This document shows positions 16,586 through 25,238 of a DNA stretch of 49,224 nt, in pieces (position 1 is the stretch's first letter; each line of letters begins with the position of its first letter). The stretch is taken from the NCBI GenBank assembly GCA_042408595.1, contig JBHOQX010000076.1:1-49224 (forward strand), read 5' to 3'. The position numbers were made by a program, and so were the translations under genes. The stretch comes from JBHOQX01 sp042408595. GTDB lineage: Bacteria; Chloroflexota; Chloroflexia; Chloroflexales; Roseiflexaceae. The notes beneath the pieces were generated by a model. It searched no databases. It saw nothing but the letters and a program-made list of their open reading frames with translations, and was not told where the DNA came from.

Positions 16586-17758
16586 ATGAACGCACTGATC
16601 CGGGTTGCGCTGATCACCCAGAGCTACCTGCCGCGCGTCGGCGGGGCGGAGCGCCAGATCGCGGAGCAGGCCCCGCTGCTGCGGGCGCTCGGCGTTGAGC
16701 TGCATGTGATCACGCGGCAGTATCCCGGCATGGCACCGTTCGAGGTGCTCGGCGGCGTGGCGGTGCACCGGCTGCCCACGCCGGGGCCGAAAGCGGCCGC
16801 ATCGGCCGCGTTCACGCTGGGCGCGCTGCCGCTGTTGCGCCGGATACGCCCGGACGTGCTGCATGCCTTCTCGCTGTTTTCGCCGGCGACCACCGCGCTG
16901 CTCGCCCGGCGATTGTGCGACGCACCGGTGGTGGTCAAGGTGCTCCGCGGCGGCAGCCACGGCGATCTCGTGAAGTTGCGCCGGGGCCGGCTAGGGGAGG
17001 CGCGCATGGCGCTCTTGCGGCGCCAGGTGAGCGCGTTCATCGCGATCAGCCGGGAGATCGACAGCGAGCTGGCCCAGGCCGGCGTGCCCGCGGCGCGCCG
17101 CCCGTTCATTCCGAACGGCGTCGACACTGCCCGGTTCGCCCCGCTGCCTCCTGCGGCGCGGGCCGCGCTGCGCCGCACGCTCGGCCTCGGCCCGGAGCCG
17201 GTCGTCGTGTTCACCGGCCGTCTGAACGCCGAGAAGCATGTCGGCCTGCTGGTCGAACTCTGGCCAGCCATCCGGGCGCACCTTCCCGACGCAACGTTGC
17301 TGCTGGTCGGTACGGGCTACCAGGAGGCGGAGCTGCGCGCGCGGGCCGGGGCCGGCATCCGTTTCACCGGGCGCGTCGACGACGTGGCTCCCTTCCTGCG
17401 CGCGGCGGATGTGTTCGTGCTGCCCTCCGCCGCGGAGGGCCTCTCCAATGCCCTGCTGGAGGCGATGTCCACCGGCGTGGTCCCGCTGGCGACGGCGGTC
17501 GGCGGCGCGCTGGACCTGATCGAGGACGGCCGGAATGGGGCACTCGTGCCGCCGGGCGACGCCGCGGCGCTGCGTGAGCGGCTGCTGGCGCTGTTGACGC
17601 ACGAGGGCGAGCGCCAGGAGATGGGCCGGCGGGCGCGGGCGCGTGTCGTGCGCGAGTATGCGCTACCAGCGGTTGCCACGCGGCTGCGTACGCTCTACGA
17701 CTGCGTGATCGCCCACCGCCCGTTTGGGTGGGAGCAGACCCGTCCGGTGGAGGGCTGA
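16586..17758 (+). CDS. Family 4 glycosyltransferase
   Basis: 390 residues from ATG 16586, which has GGAGGGG 4-6 bases upstream; the GTG at 16571 that overlaps the previous stop is less likely. N-terminal RVALITQSYLPRVGGAERQIA is typical GT4. In the C-terminal half are VFTGRLNAEKHVGLLVELW, LLLVGTGYQEAELR, FTGRVDDVAPFLRAADVFVLPS and EGLSNALLEAMSTGVVPLAT. It forms a tandem with the preceding GT4 but is not closely similar, so the two probably add different sugars. It is the last gene of the tightly packed part of the locus. Confidence 0.9.
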   Translation: MNALIRVALITQSYLPRVGGAERQIAEQAPLLRALGVELHVITRQYPGMAPFEVLGGVAVHRLPTPGPKAAASAAFTLGALPLLRRIRPDVLHAFSLFSPATTALLARRLCDAPVVVKVLRGGSHGDLVKLRRGRLGEARMALLRRQVSAFIAISREIDSELAQAGVPAARRPFIPNGVDTARFAPLPPAARAALRRTLGLGPEPVVVFTGRLNAEKHVGLLVELWPAIRAHLPDATLLLVGTGYQEAELRARAGAGIRFTGRVDDVAPFLRAADVFVLPSAAEGLSNALLEAMSTGVVPLATAVGGALDLIEDGRNGALVPPGDAAALRERLLALLTHEGERQEMGRRARARVVREYALPAVATRLRTLYDCVIAHRPFGWEQTRPVEG

Positions 17759-17846
17759 ATGCTTACACAGCGAAAGGTAAGCGTTTAGTACGAAAGCTGT
17801 CATAAACCAGATAGCATCCATCGGCTCTTTTAGAGAAAGGCCGCAC

Positions 17847-19427
17847 ATGCTCCCCGACGCTTCCAAACCGGCCACCGCCCCCGCCGCCGCCCCGCTGCGA
17901 CGGGTCGTAGCCTGGCCGTGGGCGGCCATCCTGCTCGGTGGGATCGTCCTCCTCGGCGCGGCGCTGCGGCTCGCGAACCTCGGCGCCAAGAGCCTGTGGA
18001 TCGACGAGGCCTTCAGCATCTGGATGGCGCGCCAGCCCCCCGACGCTATCTGGCGGCTGACGGTGCACCTCGACCAGCATCCGCCGCTCTACTATCTGCT
18101 GCTCCACGGCTGGATGCGGCTGTTCGGCGACAGCGAGGCGGCAGCGCGCGGCCTCTCGGCGTTGTGTGGCATCGCCACCATCCCCCTGCTCGCCGCTCTC
18201 GGCGCGCGCGTGGCGCCTGGGCCGGCGCCGGGGCGGCTAGCGGCGCTGCTGCTGGCGGTCGCGCCGCTGCACGTCCGGCACGCCCAGGAGGCGCGGATGT
18301 ACACGCTGCTGACCCTCGCCGCCGGCCTGACGCTGCTCTGCATGCTCCGCCTGCTCGACGCGCCCGCGGCGCGCGAGCGCTGGATCTTCGCGCGCACCGA
18401 GTGGCGCGGCGCGAACCCCTGGTGGCTCGGCTTCATCGGCGGCACCGCGCTCACGCTGCTCAGCCACAACACCGCCATCCTCTTCGCCGTGGCCGTGGCG
18501 GGCTTCATCGCCGGCGCGTTCGGCCCGCCGGCGCTGCGGCACGGCCTGCGCGCCGACCGCCGGCTGCTGAACTGGAGCGCCGCGCTTGGGCTAGCGCTGC
18601 TGCTCTGGCTGCCGTGGCTCCCGTTTGAATTGGTGCAGGTACGCCGCGTCGCCGCCGAGTTCTGGGTGCAGCCGCTGACGCGGCAGACCGTGCTAGAGCA
18701 CTGGTACAGCCTGGTCAACGCCTTCGGGCCGAGTGGCGCGGCACGCTACCCGCTGCTGGCCCTGTTCGGCGGGCTGGCGCTGCTCGGCGCCTGGCGGCTC
18801 CGGCAACGGCCGGCGACGGTGGCGCTGTTGCTCGTGCTGATCCTTGTCCCGTTCGCCGGCGAGCTGCTGGTCAGCCTGCACCGCCCGATCTTCCTGACCC
18901 GCACGCTGCTCTGGACGACCCTGCCGCTCTATCTCTTGCTCGCCGGCGGGCTGTGCGGGCTGCGCATCCGCCCGCTGATCGGCATGGCGACGCTGGCGAT
19001 TGTGCTGCTGAACCTCAGCGCGCTGCGGAGCTACTACCGCGATGCGCAGGCGGAGGACTGGCGCGGCGCGGCGGTGCGGGTGGCACAGGCGGTGCGCCCG
19101 GGCGATGTGGTGCTGTTCAACGCCGGCTGGATGCAGATCCCGTTCGATTACTACTACCAACGGGTTGGCCCGCCGGTGGCGGAGCATGGCCTGCCAGCCG
19201 ACTTGTTCACGCGCGGCATCTTGGAGCCGAAGATGACCACGGCGGACCTCCCGCGCCTGCGGCAACTGATTACCGGCCACTCCCGTGTCTGGCTGCTCTA
19301 CAGCCACAACTGGTACACCGATCCGCAGGGGATCATCCTGCGCGACCTGCGGGCGACGCTGATCGAAGAGCCGGTGCCGGATGTAAAGGGGATCGCGATC
19401 TACCGCTTCCGCGTGTCGCCAAACTAG
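17847..19427 (+). CDS. GT39/ArnT-like membrane glycosyltransferase
   Basis: 526 residues with roughly ten hydrophobic helices. The first extracytoplasmic loop carries SLWIDEAFSIWMA, the acidic DE motif typical of the GT-C family that includes PMT/ArnT-like enzymes, followed by LDQHPPLYYLLLHGWMRLFG, also characteristic. These enzymes take sugar from polyprenyl-phosphate donors and work outside the membrane. The polyprenyl-phosphate donor could be made by the DPM/ALG5-like GT2 at 40550-41359 (inference). It is separated from the GT4 gene by 88 bases that contain GCTTAC/GTAAGC inverted arms. Confidence 0.85.
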   Translation: MLPDASKPATAPAAAPLRRVVAWPWAAILLGGIVLLGAALRLANLGAKSLWIDEAFSIWMARQPPDAIWRLTVHLDQHPPLYYLLLHGWMRLFGDSEAAARGLSALCGIATIPLLAALGARVAPGPAPGRLAALLLAVAPLHVRHAQEARMYTLLTLAAGLTLLCMLRLLDAPAARERWIFARTEWRGANPWWLGFIGGTALTLLSHNTAILFAVAVAGFIAGAFGPPALRHGLRADRRLLNWSAALGLALLLWLPWLPFELVQVRRVAAEFWVQPLTRQTVLEHWYSLVNAFGPSGAARYPLLALFGGLALLGAWRLRQRPATVALLLVLILVPFAGELLVSLHRPIFLTRTLLWTTLPLYLLLAGGLCGLRIRPLIGMATLAIVLLNLSALRSYYRDAQAEDWRGAAVRVAQAVRPGDVVLFNAGWMQIPFDYYYQRVGPPVAEHGLPADLFTRGILEPKMTTADLPRLRQLITGHSRVWLLYSHNWYTDPQGIILRDLRATLIEEPVPDVKGIAIYRFRVSPN

Positions 19428-19451
19428 TCGCTGCCCCTGGCAGTTTTCTCG

Positions 19452-19991
19452 TCTGCCGCCTGCTGTTCCTCGGGCGCGACTGGCAGCGACAGGGCGGCGA
19501 TACGGCGATCCAGGTCGCAACGCTGCTGCACGACGCCGGGCTGCCTGTGGAGTTGACGGTTGTCGGCGGCCGCCCGCCGGGGCCCGCGGCGCTGCCGCCC
19601 TGAGTGCGCACTCTCGGCGTTGTGAACAAACGCACGCCGCAGGGCATCGCTCTGCTGCAGTACCTGCTGGCGACGTCCCTTTTCCTGGTCGTGCCGACCC
19701 GCGCCGAGTGTGCGCCGGCCACTCTGTGCGAGGCGTGGGCCTTGCCCTCCTCTACCTAACGAGCGCTGTCGGCGGGCTGCCGACAGTGGTTCGCGACGGG
19801 CGCAATGGCTATACCTTCCCGCTCGATGCGCCGCCCGAAGCGTACGCCGACGCGATCGCCAGGGCGTTCGGCGATGTGCGGCGCTACGAGGAGCTGGCGC
19901 GCGGCGCGTGGGGCGAGTATCTGGCCCGCCTGAACTGGGATGTCGCCGGGCGCGATGTGCAACGGCTGCCAGGCGACGTGGTCGCCAGCCG
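19452..19991 (+). pseudogene. Decayed family 4 glycosyltransferase remnant
   Basis: Only the C-terminal half of a GT4 enzyme is recognisable. The pieces in order are FLGRDWQRQGGDTAIQVATL and ELTVVGGRPPGP, then an in-frame TGA at 19601-19603, then (same frame) VRTLGVVNKRTPQGIALLQY and FLVVPTRAECAP, then a frameshift near 19740 into another frame giving VGGLPTVVRDGRNGYTFPLD and LARLNWDVAGRDVQRL. The N-terminal acceptor domain is missing. It lies between the GT39 gene and the convergent minus-strand operon. The conserved order of motifs across three broken pieces makes decay much likelier than chance. Confidence 0.85.
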
Positions 19992-21260
19992 TCAGCGCGC
20001 GACGATCCGGCCCGCCCGCGCCGCCGGGTCCGCCACGACATAGCCGCGCTCGAAATCCCGCCGCCACGACCCGTCCGCCAGGCGGTAGCGCGGGCCGCGC
20101 GGGAGCCCGAGCGCGACCTGCTCGTTGGCAAAGATGTGCCAGCGATCGTAGTCGGCGCCCCGCGCATAGCGGAAGTAGCGCGGCCCCCCGCCGCCGAGCA
20201 GCAGAAACGACGCCAGCGCGAACGGCTGTAACCTGTCGTCCGCCCCCTCCGCCACGGCGATCACCCCTTTGCCCTGCGCCAGTACCGTCTCCGTCTGGCG
20301 CAGGTCGGCTTCCCACTGCGCCGGCGTCGGCGGCGCCGCCCGCGGCCAGCCGGTGGCGAACGATTCGTGCATCACGCCATCGAGGAACGGCAGATAGTCG
20401 CCCCAGTCGGTCTCGCTGCCCGTGCCGGCGACCAGATTGGCCCAAATGGGCCAGCGCGGCCGCAGCTCGGCCGAGAGCTCCGTCAGGAGCCCACGCCAGG
20501 CAGCGCGGTACGCATCATCGTCGGCGAACTCGCGCACGATCCCATCGCTGTTAGCGGATTGGCCGGCCTGCCGGACCAGCGCAAGTTCGACATTGTCCAG
20601 GAAAAGACCGTCGTACCCGAGCGCCGGCGCGGTTGCATCACCCGCCAGGAAACGTTGCGCGCGGCTGAGAAAGAAGGCGCGCCAGCCGGCGCTCGCCGGG
20701 TTCATGGCGTATATCCAGCGGCCACCCTGGGCGGTGTAGAGCCGCTCTCCCGCGCCGTTGTGCAGGAACCAATCCTCGTTCGGGTGGAGGTATGCGCAGA
20801 AGTCGCCCGGCTGGTAGGCGACCTGGTTGTGAAAGGGCACGTACTCCGGGTCGCACGGCGCAGTCGCGTTCCGTGCCTCGGGCGGGCCTTCGGCGCCGCT
20901 GGCGAGCACATACTGCAACACCAGGCCGGTGTAGCCGGCCGCCCGCAGATCGTCGCGAAAGCCCTCATCCTTTTTGGTCAGAATAACGAAACGCGCCTGG
21001 CCCGCCACATCGGCGGCCGAATGGTCATCGGGCGGCTTGTAGAAGTAGGCGCGCGGCACACTGGGTGGCGGGGGCGCGGGTGTCGGGCGTGGCAGTGCGA
21101 GGGCGGGCGCTGTCGGGCTGGCGCCGGGGGTGGGGCCGAATGCTGCCGGAAGGGTAGGCAGACGGGGCGTGCAGCCCGCTGCGGTGGCAACCATGACCAT
21201 GGCCAGGAGGCGCGCGCCCCACCGCCACCCGCTGGATGGTGCCCGGACCCGGCCCACCAC
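19992..21260 (-). CDS. Putative glycoside-hydrolase-like lipoprotein (GHL15 type)
   Basis: 422 residues. The N terminus has a lipoprotein signal (GARLLAMVMVATAAGC), so the mature protein would be lipid-anchored at Cys, followed by a Pro/Ala linker. The body matches the hypothetical glycosyl hydrolase family 15 pattern: RFVILTKKDEGFRDDLRAAG, LQYVLASG, HPNEDWFLHN, ALGYDGLFLDNVEL and FLDGVMHESFATGW, a TIM-barrel arrangement with likely catalytic acids in the LFLDN strand. It could cleave or modify the cell's own polysaccharide. Start GTG 21260 follows GGAG by 7 bases and comes 2 bases after the stop of the methyltransferase gene. It is the last gene of a minus-strand operon. Confidence 0.8.
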   Translation of the reverse strand: MVGRVRAPSSGWRWGARLLAMVMVATAAGCTPRLPTLPAAFGPTPGASPTAPALALPRPTPAPPPPSVPRAYFYKPPDDHSAADVAGQARFVILTKKDEGFRDDLRAAGYTGLVLQYVLASGAEGPPEARNATAPCDPEYVPFHNQVAYQPGDFCAYLHPNEDWFLHNGAGERLYTAQGGRWIYAMNPASAGWRAFFLSRAQRFLAGDATAPALGYDGLFLDNVELALVRQAGQSANSDGIVREFADDDAYRAAWRGLLTELSAELRPRWPIWANLVAGTGSETDWGDYLPFLDGVMHESFATGWPRAAPPTPAQWEADLRQTETVLAQGKGVIAVAEGADDRLQPFALASFLLLGGGGPRYFRYARGADYDRWHIFANEQVALGLPRGPRYRLADGSWRRDFERGYVVADPAARAGRIVAR

Positions 21261-21262
21261 GT

Positions 21263-22336
21263 TTATACTCCGCCATCGCACGATACTTGCGTTCCTTTGC
21301 ACCGCTCGAGCAGATAGACGCCGGGGGTCATGCCGCTGACCCGCACACGGAAGTGCCGCACGAGATGCCATGCGCCGGATTGCCGCGCCACAACCCGCTC
21401 TAGCAGCCGCAGCTCGTGCGTGATCAGCGCCATGCGCGCCCCCGCCGCCGCCACCCGCCCGGCCTCGGCCAGGAGCCGCGGGTACAACGTTTCGTTCGCG
21501 GCATGCGAACCGACAAGCTGCCCGAACGGCAGGTCGGCGCAGAGCACATCCACACTCCCGTCGGCCAGCGGAAGCGCCCCGGCATCCCACGCTTCCAACC
21601 GGGCCGCGCCCGCGAATCCGGCCGCCACTAGGTTCTCGCGGGCGCAGGCCAGCGCCGCCGGGTCGGTGTCGCAGCCGGTGGCCCACGCCGCCGGACCGAG
21701 CGCCAGCCGTTCGATCAGCAGCGTGCCGGATCCGCACGCCAGGTTCAGCACCCGATCCGCCGGGCGCGGCGCGGTCAGCCGCATCATCACGTGGGCAACC
21801 GCTGCGTTCAGCGCGCCGGGCAGGTTGCAGACGCGCCATGGCCGCGTCGAGAGCGGGCGGGGCGAGAGGCGCACCAACACCTCCCAGCCGCCAGAACGTG
21901 CGGGGCGCACCCGCACCAGCATGTCGCCGTCGCCGGGGGTCGGCTCGAGGCCGGCGCGCCGCGCCAGCTCATCCCGCAACCGCGCCATCACCGGCGAGTC
22001 CTCGCCGGCGGCGCTCAACCGCAGGGTGCGAAACGTGCCCGGTGGCCACAGCGCGAGCGCCGTCTTCAGCACTGCCTCAAGCGCACCGAGCTGCTGGTTG
22101 CCGAGCAGGGCGCGCGGGCGGGGCGCATCGAAGCGGCGGACGAGGTAGGCGGCGGTGGCGCTGCGGAACCCGAGCAGCCGCGCCAGATCGCCCGCCAGCC
22201 GGAAGCGCAGCGCGCCCGGCGGCTGGCCGCGGGCCAGCACGGCATGCGCCCCGCAGCGCTCCCGGAGCTCATCCTCGGCGAACGGCTCCAGCCCCGGTAG
22301 CACTTCCAACTCGCAGTCGTGCAGCGAGCGGCTCAC
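21263..22336 (-). CDS. THUMP-type class I SAM-dependent RNA methyltransferase (Trm14/TrmN-like)
   Basis: 357 residues. The N-terminal half (about 1-160) has the layout of a ferredoxin-like/THUMP RNA-binding region (LEVLPGLEPFAEDELRERCG). RPWRVCNLPGALNAAVAHVM introduces the UPF0020 methylase domain, with SAM motif VLNLACGSGTLLIERL and the catalytic-type motif ADLPFGQLVGSH, in which the first residue of the usual (N/D)PPY-like motif is D-L-P-F. Such enzymes make N2-methylguanosine in tRNA or 23S rRNA. Start GTG 22336 overlaps the stop of the upstream GT4 gene by 4 bases (GTGA). The link to a glycosyltransferase operon is odd. Confidence 0.82.
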   Translation of the reverse strand: MSRSLHDCELEVLPGLEPFAEDELRERCGAHAVLARGQPPGALRFRLAGDLARLLGFRSATAAYLVRRFDAPRPRALLGNQQLGALEAVLKTALALWPPGTFRTLRLSAAGEDSPVMARLRDELARRAGLEPTPGDGDMLVRVRPARSGGWEVLVRLSPRPLSTRPWRVCNLPGALNAAVAHVMMRLTAPRPADRVLNLACGSGTLLIERLALGPAAWATGCDTDPAALACARENLVAAGFAGAARLEAWDAGALPLADGSVDVLCADLPFGQLVGSHAANETLYPRLLAEAGRVAAAGARMALITHELRLLERVVARQSGAWHLVRHFRVRVSGMTPGVYLLERCKGTQVSCDGGV

Positions 22337-24045
22337 GCGCGCTTGCGTCGCGAGCGCTCCCGCTTGGGCGCGCCCGGCGGCGGGTTGGCCTCATCGGCGA
22401 CCTGCACCGCTGTGGGCGCCTCATCGGGGTGGGCCGCGGCGCCGTTGGTCTCGGCCGGCGCCCTCGGCGCGAGCGGTTGTCCGCCGCCCTCGGCCAGCGG
22501 CGCCGGCGCGGCAGCAAGATTGGGCTGCGGCTCCACGGCAGGTTGGGGCTCTGCGGCGCGCTCGGGCTCAACGACCACATCTGCCGTGTTCGCCGGGGTG
22601 GGTGGCGCGACCGCTTCCGTCTCTTCCGGAGCGGCCGGCTCATCGATCTGGACTTCGGAATGCGCGTCGCCAGCCGCCTGCGCCTGCGGCTCCGGGTTGG
22701 CCGGCGGCCCAGGCGCGGCCACCGGCGACGCCTGCGTCTCACGGGCGTGGCCGGGGCCGCCCACCTCGGCGAAGCCGCACCTCGGGCAGTGCCAGGCTGG
22801 GCGCTCCGTCTCGCCGGGCGCCTGAAACATGCCTGCCGCCAGCGGCGCGTCACAGCGTGGGCAGGGGCGCGCCTCCGTCGGATGCGCTGCGCGCGCCGCT
22901 GGAACGGCCCAGATCGGCTGGCGGCGCTGGCGGCGCTCGATCGCTCGCCGGTAGACCGCCAGCGTCTCGCGGGCGGCGCGCTGCCAGGAGAAACGCTGCG
23001 CCCGCGCGATGCCGAGCCGCCCTAGCTCCTCGCGGCGCGCCGTGTCATCCCACAGCGCCTCGATCGTATCGGCCCATGCCTGCGCGTCCAGCGGCGGAAC
23101 GTACACCGCCGCATCGCCGCCGATCTCGGGCAGGCTGGAGGTGTCTGCCGCCAGGCAGGCCGCGCCGCAGGTCATCGCCTCCAGCAGCGGCAGCCCGAAC
23201 CCCTCGTACAGCGATGGGTTGACGTACAGCCGGCAGGCGTTGTAGAGCCAGCGCAGATCGTATTGGCCGACATTGCCGCCGAAGACGAGGTGATCCGCCA
23301 GTTGCAGCTCGCGCGCGGCGGCGAAGATCGGCTGGTCGCGCCAGCCGCGCCCGCCAGCGATCACCAGGCGGTAGGCGCGCTCGGGCTTGCGGTCGATGCA
23401 GATCCGCAGCGCCTGAAACAGGGTCGGCAGATTCTTGCGTGGCTCCAGCGTCGAGACGAACAACAGGAACGAGCCGGCCTCGACCGGCTCGCCGTTCAGC
23501 ACACGCACCTCGCCGCGGCGCAGCTCCATCGGGCGGAACATCGGCGCGGCCGCCTCGTACACCAAGTCAACCGCTTCGATCGGGATGTCGCAAAACTGCG
23601 CGACATCCTGGCGGGTCGCCTCGGAGACGGCGATAATCCCATCGGCATGCGCGCTGCTCTCGGCCACTCGGCCATAGAACGCCCGCGCGTCGGCATCCAG
23701 AATGTCCGGATAGCGGATGAAGGCCAGGTCGTGCATCGTCACAACGGCCGGCCAGGGGCGGCGGATGGGCGCGATGAAATCCGGGCAGTGCAGCAGGTGC
23801 GGCCGCAGCGGCAGCAGCTCGAGCGGCAGCGTCCAGCCTTCCCAGCGATTGTGCGGTGGTGTGAAGAGCGTACGGCGCGTCACGTTCGGCGCGACGACCA
23901 GGGGCCGGAGCAGGTCTTTATGTTGCAGACTGAGAAACTCGTCGTCCGGCGCGACCTCGGCCAGCGCGGTCAGCAGCTGGCGCGTGTACTGTGGGATGCC
24001 GCCCCGGCGATATGCGTTTAAACGAGCATCGATCGCGATTCGCAT
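22333..24045 (-). CDS. Family 4 glycosyltransferase with C-terminal zinc ribbon and disordered tail
   Basis: 570 residues from ATG 24045. Residues 1-about 375 are a complete GT4 enzyme of the mannosyltransferase type: RIAIDARLNAYRRGGIPQYT, TMHDLAFIRYPDIL, FVSTLEPRKNLPTLFQAL, GGNVGQYDLRWLYNACRLYV and SLYEGFGLPLLEAMTCGAAC. Then comes a four-cysteine zinc ribbon, CPRC at 395-398 and CPRC at 420-423, which GT4 enzymes normally lack. Residues about 424-570 are Pro/Ala/Glu-rich and presumably disordered, ending in a basic KRERSRRKRA. The ribbon and tail may mediate RNA or protein contacts; this is conjecture. It is the first gene of the operon with the methyltransferase and the GHL15-like lipoprotein. 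Confidence 0.88.
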   Translation of the reverse strand: MRIAIDARLNAYRRGGIPQYTRQLLTALAEVAPDDEFLSLQHKDLLRPLVVAPNVTRRTLFTPPHNRWEGWTLPLELLPLRPHLLHCPDFIAPIRRPWPAVVTMHDLAFIRYPDILDADARAFYGRVAESSAHADGIIAVSEATRQDVAQFCDIPIEAVDLVYEAAAPMFRPMELRRGEVRVLNGEPVEAGSFLLFVSTLEPRKNLPTLFQALRICIDRKPERAYRLVIAGGRGWRDQPIFAAARELQLADHLVFGGNVGQYDLRWLYNACRLYVNPSLYEGFGLPLLEAMTCGAACLAADTSSLPEIGGDAAVYVPPLDAQAWADTIEALWDDTARREELGRLGIARAQRFSWQRAARETLAVYRRAIERRQRRQPIWAVPAARAAHPTEARPCPRCDAPLAAGMFQAPGETERPAWHCPRCGFAEVGGPGHARETQASPVAAPGPPANPEPQAQAAGDAHSEVQIDEPAAPEETEAVAPPTPANTADVVVEPERAAEPQPAVEPQPNLAAAPAPLAEGGGQPLAPRAPAETNGAAAHPDEAPTAVQVADEANPPPGAPKRERSRRKRA

Positions 24046-24166
24046 GCGTTCCCGCTTGGAACAGGCGCCGGCATGGCCAAGCATGGCGCGGTGCCGACCC
24101 CTCGTGCTGTGTCCGCCTCTGCGGGCAACGGAACCCCTTCCAAGACATGAACGGATGGCGAGAAGT

Positions 24167-24172
24167 ATTATA
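24167..24172 (-). promoter_or_regulatory. Candidate -10 element of the GT4/methyltransferase/GHL15 operon
   Basis: A perfect TATAAT on the minus strand (in CGCTATAATAC), about 120 bases upstream of the ATG at 24045. No convincing -35 hexamer sits at 16-18 bases, so this is only a partial promoter match. Confidence 0.4.
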
Positions 24173-24252
24173 GCGCACGATGGCCGTGCATGCGAGAGGA
24201 ACAACCAGGAAATTGTGGAGCGGCTTCGATCCGGCGATAGCTTATGCTTCCG

Positions 24253-24322
24253 AGAGGCTGTCTGCAACGCGTCTGGTGGGGGCGTGGGGGGCCGCAGGCT
24301 CCCAAAAGAAATCTTGGGATCA
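24253..24322 (+). repeat. MITE-like repeat, partial copy C
   Basis: Begins AGAGGCTGTCTGCAACGC, matching the terminal sequence of the copies at 2727-2891 and 48882-49019. It continues through a GTGGGGGGCCGCAGGC segment and AAATCTTGGG, then diverges. The opposite inverted end is not found. Confidence 0.55.
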
Positions 24323-24348
24323 GGGGTATTTCCTGTGCAGGCTGTCGT

Positions 24349-24389
24349 CTCTTGCCTCCCGCTCCCGAATCGGGAGCGGGAGGCAAGAG
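24349..24389. repeat. Near-perfect palindrome, 20-base arms around one base
   Basis: CTCTTGCCTCCCGCTCCCGA, one A, then the exact complement. It can form a long hairpin in either transcript. It lies 77 bases beyond the 3' end of the tRNA-Leu gene, so it could end that minus-strand transcript, although no T-run follows. Confidence 0.7.
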
Positions 24390-24465
24390 GTGAGGACCGG
24401 CACGGTAGCCACCCATGAGCCAGCTCCGCCGCTTAAGATTCCGCACAGACAGGCGCTGAGAATGC

Positions 24466-24551
24466 TGGTGCCAGAGACGGGACTCGAACCCGTACGGGGT
24501 TGCCCCCAGCGGTTTTTAAGACCGCAGCGTCTGCCATTCCGCCACTCTGGC
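24466..24551 (-). tRNA. tRNA-Leu (anticodon UAA)
   Basis: 86 bases on the minus strand including an encoded CCA. The acceptor stem is GCCAGAG/CTCTGGC with discriminator A, and the anticodon stem-loop GCGGT-CTTAAAA-ACCGC gives anticodon TAA. A long variable arm (GGGGG...CCCC type) and the T arm ACGGGTTCGAGTCCCGT mark a class II leucine tRNA. It decodes UUA (and UUG by wobble), rare codons in a genome of this base composition. Confidence 0.97.
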
Positions 24552-24781
24552 ACGCCATCATGCTACTTGATCTTGGTTTCTCAGCTCACAGGACGTACGC
24601 GGTCGCCCGCACCGCGTGAGGCGTCGTGAGCTACAGGCCCTCCACGATGTTCCTGCGCGTGCGCGGAGGGGCCTTGGCGAGGGGGTCACCCCGCCTCACC
24701 TCTCCATCGTGTCCGTCCTGGTCATCATAGCATGCCGCTGCCCGCTACGGCAACTTCAGCCACGTGCGCTATCATGGATGC

Positions 24782-25219
24782 ATGGCAGGTGACATCCACC
24801 ATTCCCGCCCGACGCGCCAGGCCGCGGCGCTGCTCGCGCTGCTGGGTTGCCTGGCGCTGTGCGGCGCCGGCTGGTGGGGGGGGCGCGCGGCCGCGGTCGC
24901 CCCGTTCGTCCTGCCGCAGGCCAGCGAGCTGGAGGCGACATGGCAGGGTTTGGGGCGGATACGCGTCACCTACCGCGCCCCCGGCGAGCCGTTCGCCTGG
25001 CGCGGCGCGCTGGCCCAGCGGCTCGAGGCGGCCGGCTGGCGCGGTCGTAGCTTCTCGAATGTCGGCGCGCGTCGCCCGCCGTTCGTGACGATCTGGTATA
25101 CGCACGAGACTGTGCTCGGACCGATCGTCCTGGTGGAGCGCGCGGTCTTCGGCGGCGACGCCGACGCGCCCGACCTGGCGATCGTCGACGTAGCCCGTGA
25201 GCTCAGGTTCGAATGGTAG
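24782..25219 (+). CDS. Small exported or membrane-anchored protein, function unknown
   Basis: 145 residues from ATG 24782 (GTG 24764 is an in-frame alternative). A hydrophobic N-terminal segment (AAALLALLGCLALCGAGWWGG, about residues 14-34) is a signal anchor or signal peptide. The rest is a small domain with FAWRGALAQRLEAAGW, RPPFVTIWYTHETVLGPIVLVERAVFG and a C-terminal RELRFEW. I do not recognise the family. A TATCAT sits 7 bases upstream of the ATG, so a leaderless transcript is conceivable. The reading frame is well formed and the translation is protein-like. The end overlaps the longest possible form of the next gene. Confidence 0.6.
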   Translation: MAGDIHHSRPTRQAAALLALLGCLALCGAGWWGGRAAAVAPFVLPQASELEATWQGLGRIRVTYRAPGEPFAWRGALAQRLEAAGWRGRSFSNVGARRPPFVTIWYTHETVLGPIVLVERAVFGGDADAPDLAIVDVARELRFEW

Positions 25220-25238
25220 CCACGATGCGGAATGCGTC

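Larger units (their letters stand above)
24046..24465. other. Intergenic region upstream of the GT4/methyltransferase operon
   Basis: No convincing gene. It contains a TATAAT for the minus strand (24172-24167), a partial MITE-like end (24253-24322) and a 41-base near-palindrome (24349-24389). Confidence 0.6.

Noticed and set aside
24320..24553. 77-residue frame MPEWRNGRRCGLKNRWGQPR...
   Set aside because: It is the familiar translation of a class II tRNA gene; the sequence folds as tRNA-Leu.
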